From the NCBI GenBank assembly GCA_903970565.1, contig CAJCJE010000730.1, positions 1 to 7,005 of the forward strand: DNA of 7,005 nt. The letters run 5' to 3'. Positions within the stretch are counted from its first letter, which is position 1, and the number at the start of each line of letters is the position of its first letter. The notes under the pieces are model-generated. The model had not been told where the DNA came from, did no database searches, and saw only the letters and a program-made list of their open reading frames with translations. This document shows, piece by piece, positions 4,076 through 7,005 of the stretch. This DNA is from Candidatus Melainabacteria bacterium (GTDB taxonomy: Bacteria > Actinomycetota > Actinomycetes > Mycobacteriales > Pseudonocardiaceae). The position numbers were made by a program, and so were the translations under genes.

Positions 4076-6654
4076 CCAGCACAATGCGTGCGCCGTCGAC
4101 CAAGGTCGACGCGGCGCCGACCGAGAAGACCTCCGGCGTGGGCCTGTCCCACCGCCAGATCATGACCATCCTGGTTGGCCTGATGCTCGGCATGTTCCTT
4201 GCCGCGCTCGACCAGACCATCGTTGGTACCGCGATGCCTCGCATCGCCAATGACCTGCACGGCCTGAACATCCAGGCCTGGGTCACCACGGCCTATCTGA
4301 TCACCTCGACGATTTCCACGCCGCTGTACGGAAAGCTGTCCGACCTCTACGGACGCAAGCCGTTCTACCTCATCGCGATCTCCGTCTTCGTGCTCGGGTC
4401 GGCGGCCTCGGCGTTCTCGACCTCGATGTACATGCTGGCCGCGTTCCGCGCGTTCCAGGGCATCGGCGCCGGTGGTCTGATGTCACTGGCCTTCACCATC
4501 ATGGGCGACATCGTCGCGCCGCGGCAGCGGGCTCGGTACATGGGTTACTTCATGGCCGTGTTCGGGATGTCCAGCGTGCTCGGCCCCGTCGTCGGTGGCG
4601 CACTGGCCGGCGCGAACTCGATCCTGGGCCTGCCCGGCTGGCGCTGGGTGTTCTTCGTGAACGTGCCGATCGGCATCATCGCGCTCGCCGTGGTCGCCAA
4701 GGTGCTCAACGTCCCGCACCGTTCGGTCCGGCACCGCATCGACTGGTGGGGCGCTGCTCTGCTGGTGATCGGCCTGGTCCCGGTGCTCGTCGTCGCCGAA
4801 CAGGGTCAGAGCTGGGGCTGGGGCGACATCAAGTCGCTGGTCTGCTATGCCATCGGCGTCATCGGTGTGGTCGCCTTCATCCTCGTCGAACGTGCCATGA
4901 AGGATGCCGCGCTGATCCCGTTGCGGCTGTTCAAGAACAGCACGTTCAGCCTGGTCATCGTGCTCGGTGTCATCATCGGTGTGGCGATGTTCGGTGGTAT
5001 CACGCTGATCCCGCAGTACTTGCAGATCGTGCGCGGCTCCTCGCCGACCCTCTCGGGTTTGCAGTCGCTGCCCCTGATGGGCGGTCTGATGGTGGCCTCG
5101 CTCGGCTCCGGTCAGATCACCGCGCGGACCGGTCGCTACAAGATCTTCCCGATCATCGGTTCGGGCCTGCTGGTCATCGCGTCAGTGCTGTTCACCCAGC
5201 TCGGTGCGACCAGCCCACTGTGGCAGCCGATGATCTACATGTTCATCTTCGGTGCCGGTCTCGGCCTGAGTATGCAGGTCCTGTCGCTGGCAGCGCAGAA
5301 CGCCGCGCCCGCCAAGGACATGGGCGTCTCGACCTCGTCGGCGACGTTCTTCCGGCAGATCGGTGGCACCCTCGGTGTCGCGGTGTTCCTGTCGATCCTG
5401 TTCAGCACCGTCGGCAACAAGATCGCAACGGCCGTCACCGGCGCGTTCAACACCGCGCCCTTCCAGGCCGCGCTGCACGACCCGGCGGTGCTGAAGAACC
5501 CGGCTGACGCCGCGATCATCCACCAGATGCAGACCCATTCGGTCGGTGGTTCGCTGACGAACTCCTCGTTCATCCAGCAGATCGACCCCCGGCTGGCCCT
5601 GCCGTTCAAGGTCGGCTTCACCAACTCCATCGACCTGGTGTTCCTGGTCGCGGCGGCCGTGGCCCTGGTGGCGTTCATCGTCGCCTGGTTCATCAAGGAG
5701 ATCCCGCTGCGTGCCTCGGCCGGAATGGCCTCGATGATGGAGGGCGCCGAGTCGCTCGGCGAGGTCGAGGACTTCGACACCCCGACGCTGGAGGAAGCAC
5801 CCGAGGAGGAGCTGGCCGCGACCAACGGCCGGCACGCCATCGAGGACGACTTCGCCACCATGCAGATGCCGGCGATCGACAATGCCGGGGCCGGCACCAT
5901 GATCGGCGGCTATGTGCGCCGCGCGGATCACTCACCGGTGCCGGGTGCGGTGTTGACGCTGATCAACCACGGCGGCCAGCAGGTCGCCAGGGCCAACAGC
6001 GAGGTCGACGGCAGCTACCGGCTCAGCGCTCCGCTGGACGGGGTGTACGTGCTGATCGCCTCCTCGACCGGGCACCAGCCGCAGGCCTCGACGCTGCGGG
6101 CGGCGGGCGAACCACTGAGCGTGGACGTGGCACTCAGCGGCACCGCACGGGCGACCGGCGTGGTGCGGGCCAAGGGTGGCCAGGGCATCCAGGGCGCGAC
6201 GGTCACGCTGACCGACCTGCGCGGTGAGGTAGTCTGCGCGACCGCGACCGGGCCGGACGGCCGGTACGGCTTCAACGAACTGATCGGCGGCAGCTACACG
6301 CTGGTGGCCAGCGCGAACGGGTCTCGGCCGACCGCACTGGCGATGAGCGTGCCGGAGACCGGCGACATCGTCACCGACGTCGAACTCTCCGGGGCGGCCA
6401 GCCTGCGTGGCGTCGCTCGCGGCGGGACGGCGAACAACCCGGTGCCGGACGCTCGGGTGACCCTGGTCGACGCCGACGGGCACGTGCTCGGCATGACCAA
6501 CACCGACGCCGACGGCTCGTACGCCTTCCCGGAGGTGCCGGAAGGGCGGTACACGGTGATCGCCAGCGGATACCCGCCGGTGACCAGTCACCGCTCGGTG
6601 CACGCCGGTGAGGACGGTCAGCACGATGTCGTGCTGAGCCACTCCGACCTCTGA
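4072..6654 (+). CDS. DHA2-family 14-TM major facilitator drug exporter fused to three C-terminal carboxypeptidase-regulatory-like repeats
   Basis: This 860-residue protein has two parts. Residues 28-541 form a proton-coupled antiporter of the EmrB/QacA (DHA2) type with about 14 hydrophobic helices. Hallmarks are LDQTIVGTAMP (46-56, motif D1), GKLSDLYGRKP (87-97, motif A), RAFQGIGAG (126-134, motif B) and GPVVGG (171-176, motif C). A polar loop of some 70 residues (447-518) separates the last two helices. Homologues export toxic hydrophobic or cationic compounds; the substrate here is unknown. After the last helix come an acidic linker (557-593) and three beta-sandwich-like repeats (612-690, 694-774, 776-857). 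Typical DHA2 pumps are about 500-550 residues, so the 320-residue tail is unusual. AAGGGGGG (4058-4065), six bases before ATG, is the ribosome binding site. The start overlaps the marR stop codon by 4 bp, implying MarR control. A strong terminator follows the stop codon by 11 bases. Confidence 0.93.
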   Translation: MTSTMRAPSTKVDAAPTEKTSGVGLSHRQIMTILVGLMLGMFLAALDQTIVGTAMPRIANDLHGLNIQAWVTTAYLITSTISTPLYGKLSDLYGRKPFYLIAISVFVLGSAASAFSTSMYMLAAFRAFQGIGAGGLMSLAFTIMGDIVAPRQRARYMGYFMAVFGMSSVLGPVVGGALAGANSILGLPGWRWVFFVNVPIGIIALAVVAKVLNVPHRSVRHRIDWWGAALLVIGLVPVLVVAEQGQSWGWGDIKSLVCYAIGVIGVVAFILVERAMKDAALIPLRLFKNSTFSLVIVLGVIIGVAMFGGITLIPQYLQIVRGSSPTLSGLQSLPLMGGLMVASLGSGQITARTGRYKIFPIIGSGLLVIASVLFTQLGATSPLWQPMIYMFIFGAGLGLSMQVLSLAAQNAAPAKDMGVSTSSATFFRQIGGTLGVAVFLSILFSTVGNKIATAVTGAFNTAPFQAALHDPAVLKNPADAAIIHQMQTHSVGGSLTNSSFIQQIDPRLALPFKVGFTNSIDLVFLVAAAVALVAFIVAWFIKEIPLRASAGMASMMEGAESLGEVEDFDTPTLEEAPEEELAATNGRHAIEDDFATMQMPAIDNAGAGTMIGGYVRRADHSPVPGAVLTLINHGGQQVARANSEVDGSYRLSAPLDGVYVLIASSTGHQPQASTLRAAGEPLSVDVALSGTARATGVVRAKGGQGIQGATVTLTDLRGEVVCATATGPDGRYGFNELIGGSYTLVASANGSRPTALAMSVPETGDIVTDVELSGAASLRGVARGGTANNPVPDARVTLVDADGHVLGMTNTDADGSYAFPEVPEGRYTVIASGYPPVTSHRSVHAGEDGQHDVVLSHSDL
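5905..6642 (+). repeat. Three tandem carboxypeptidase-regulatory-like domain repeats within the exporter
   Basis: The units are exporter residues 612-690, 694-774 and 776-857, each about 80 residues. Shared landmarks are a G-x-V/A start, a P/Q-x-P/Q-x-A-x-V-T-L strand (VPGAVLTL, IQGATVTL, VPDARVTL), a D-G-x-Y turn (DGSYRL, DGRYGF, DGSYAF), a G-x-Y-x-L/V-I/V-A-S strand (GVYVLIAS, GSYTLVAS, GRYTVIAS) and a closing V-x-L-S. This fits the CarboxypepD_reg/transthyretin-like fold, commonly found in extracellular or envelope proteins as a structural or binding module. Copies differ considerably, so the duplication is not recent. Confidence 0.8.
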
Positions 6655-6665
6655 TCGACAACAAC

Positions 6666-6707
6666 CGCTGATGGCCGGTTCCCCTTCGGGGGTGCCGGCC
6701 ATCAGCG
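6666..6707 (+). terminator. Strong intrinsic terminator with UUCG tetraloop after the exporter
   Basis: CGCTGATGGCCGG (6666-6678) pairs perfectly with CCGGCCATCAGCG (6695-6707). Above a short internal mismatch, CCCC (6681-6684) pairs with GGGG (6689-6692) around TTCG (6685-6688), the very stable C(UUCG)G tetraloop. A short TTT follows. It starts 11 bases after the exporter stop codon and should end the marR-exporter transcript. Confidence 0.85.
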
Positions 6708-6752
6708 TTTCCACCAGCCATCAGCGTTCCGTCGGCCATCACCGTTTCAGCC
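6698..6752. repeat. Three imperfect 18-19 bp direct repeats at the terminator's 3' arm
   Basis: The copies begin GCCATCAGCGTTT (6698), GCCATCAGCGTTC (6717) and GCCATCACCGTTT (6735), at spacings of 19 and 18 bases. The first is the 3' arm of the terminator stem, so the second and third are partial extra copies of that arm, able to pair with the same 5' arm. Confidence 0.7.
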
Positions 6753-6754
6753 GG

Positions 6755-7005
6755 CCTCGACGTTGAATCGGCGAAATGTTGATCATCGAGGCGAGCCGGA
6801 CTGCTGGGCCGGGGACATACTCGGAGTAACTGGAGAACAGATCAATTCCGCGCTGGCCGAATTCGATTTCTCGACCGTGCCCGATGCCATTCCGGCTGCG
6901 GTGACCGCAGGCAACCGCGATGTCGAACAGACCCGGCCGTGCGCCGCTGAGCAGCCAGGACCCGCGTCGGCGAGGTAACCGAACTCGGTCGCGGACTCGC
7001 CGGTC
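6755..7005. other. Unresolved 3' region, no defensible gene
   Basis: Two weak, mutually exclusive reading frames occur. On the plus strand, 6763-6978 could encode 71 residues from a TTG codon, but there is no ribosome binding site. The first 25 codons have low third-position GC, while the part from about INSALAEFDF onward looks more protein-like. On the minus strand, a frame is open from the right edge to a stop at 6739-6741 (88 codons) and could be the 3' end of a gene beginning outside the window. I recognise neither product. It may equally be intergenic DNA or a decayed gene. Confidence 0.35.

Noticed and set aside
5182..6714. Two long minus-strand open frames (5182-5931 and 5932-6714) antisense to the exporter
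   Set aside because: Both mirror the codon-biased exporter gene, and the second starts beyond the terminator hairpin. The products look like His/Arg/Gly-rich shadow translations.

Overview
This is a GC-rich, codon-biased actinobacterial chromosomal segment. High G+C at third codon positions, a GTG start, strong purine-rich ribosome binding sites and the gene families present all point to an actinomycete such as Nocardia, Streptomyces or a relative. The genus cannot be fixed from the sequence alone.

Layout. Positions 1-1354 (minus) hold the first 451 residues of an FAD-linked oxidase. It most resembles the N-terminal half of the FAD plus Fe-S fusion dehydrogenases of the glycolate/D-lactate oxidase type, and it runs off the left edge. 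A 191-base gap holds a strong hairpin terminator and a small 8-bp tandem repeat. Positions 1546-2871 (minus) encode a secreted S53 (sedolisin) peptidase with its catalytic and calcium-site residues intact but no room for the usual large propeptide domain. A 616-base divergent intergenic region (2872-3487) follows. It contains a 39-base hairpin upstream of the peptidase, a 13-bp tandem repeat, two small palindromes and, at its right end, an AT-rich patch with overlapping promoter-like and operator-like elements.

Positions 3488-6654 (plus) form a two-gene operon. A MarR-family repressor overlaps by 4 bp (ATGA) a 14-helix DHA2-type major facilitator exporter. The exporter is unusual: after the last membrane helix it continues for about 320 residues through an acidic linker into three tandem carboxypeptidase-regulatory-like beta-sandwich repeats. 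The operon ends at a very strong terminator with a C(UUCG)G tetraloop, whose 3' arm is followed by two further imperfect copies. The last 250 bases have no gene I can defend.

How the parts work together. The MarR protein probably represses its own operon through the paired sites just upstream, and a small-molecule ligand (drug, antibiotic or metabolite) would relieve repression and switch on the efflux pump. The peptidase and the FAD dehydrogenase are transcribed the other way as separate units; nothing in the sequence ties them functionally to the exporter. The item most worth following up is the exporter's repeat tail, together with its regulatory region.
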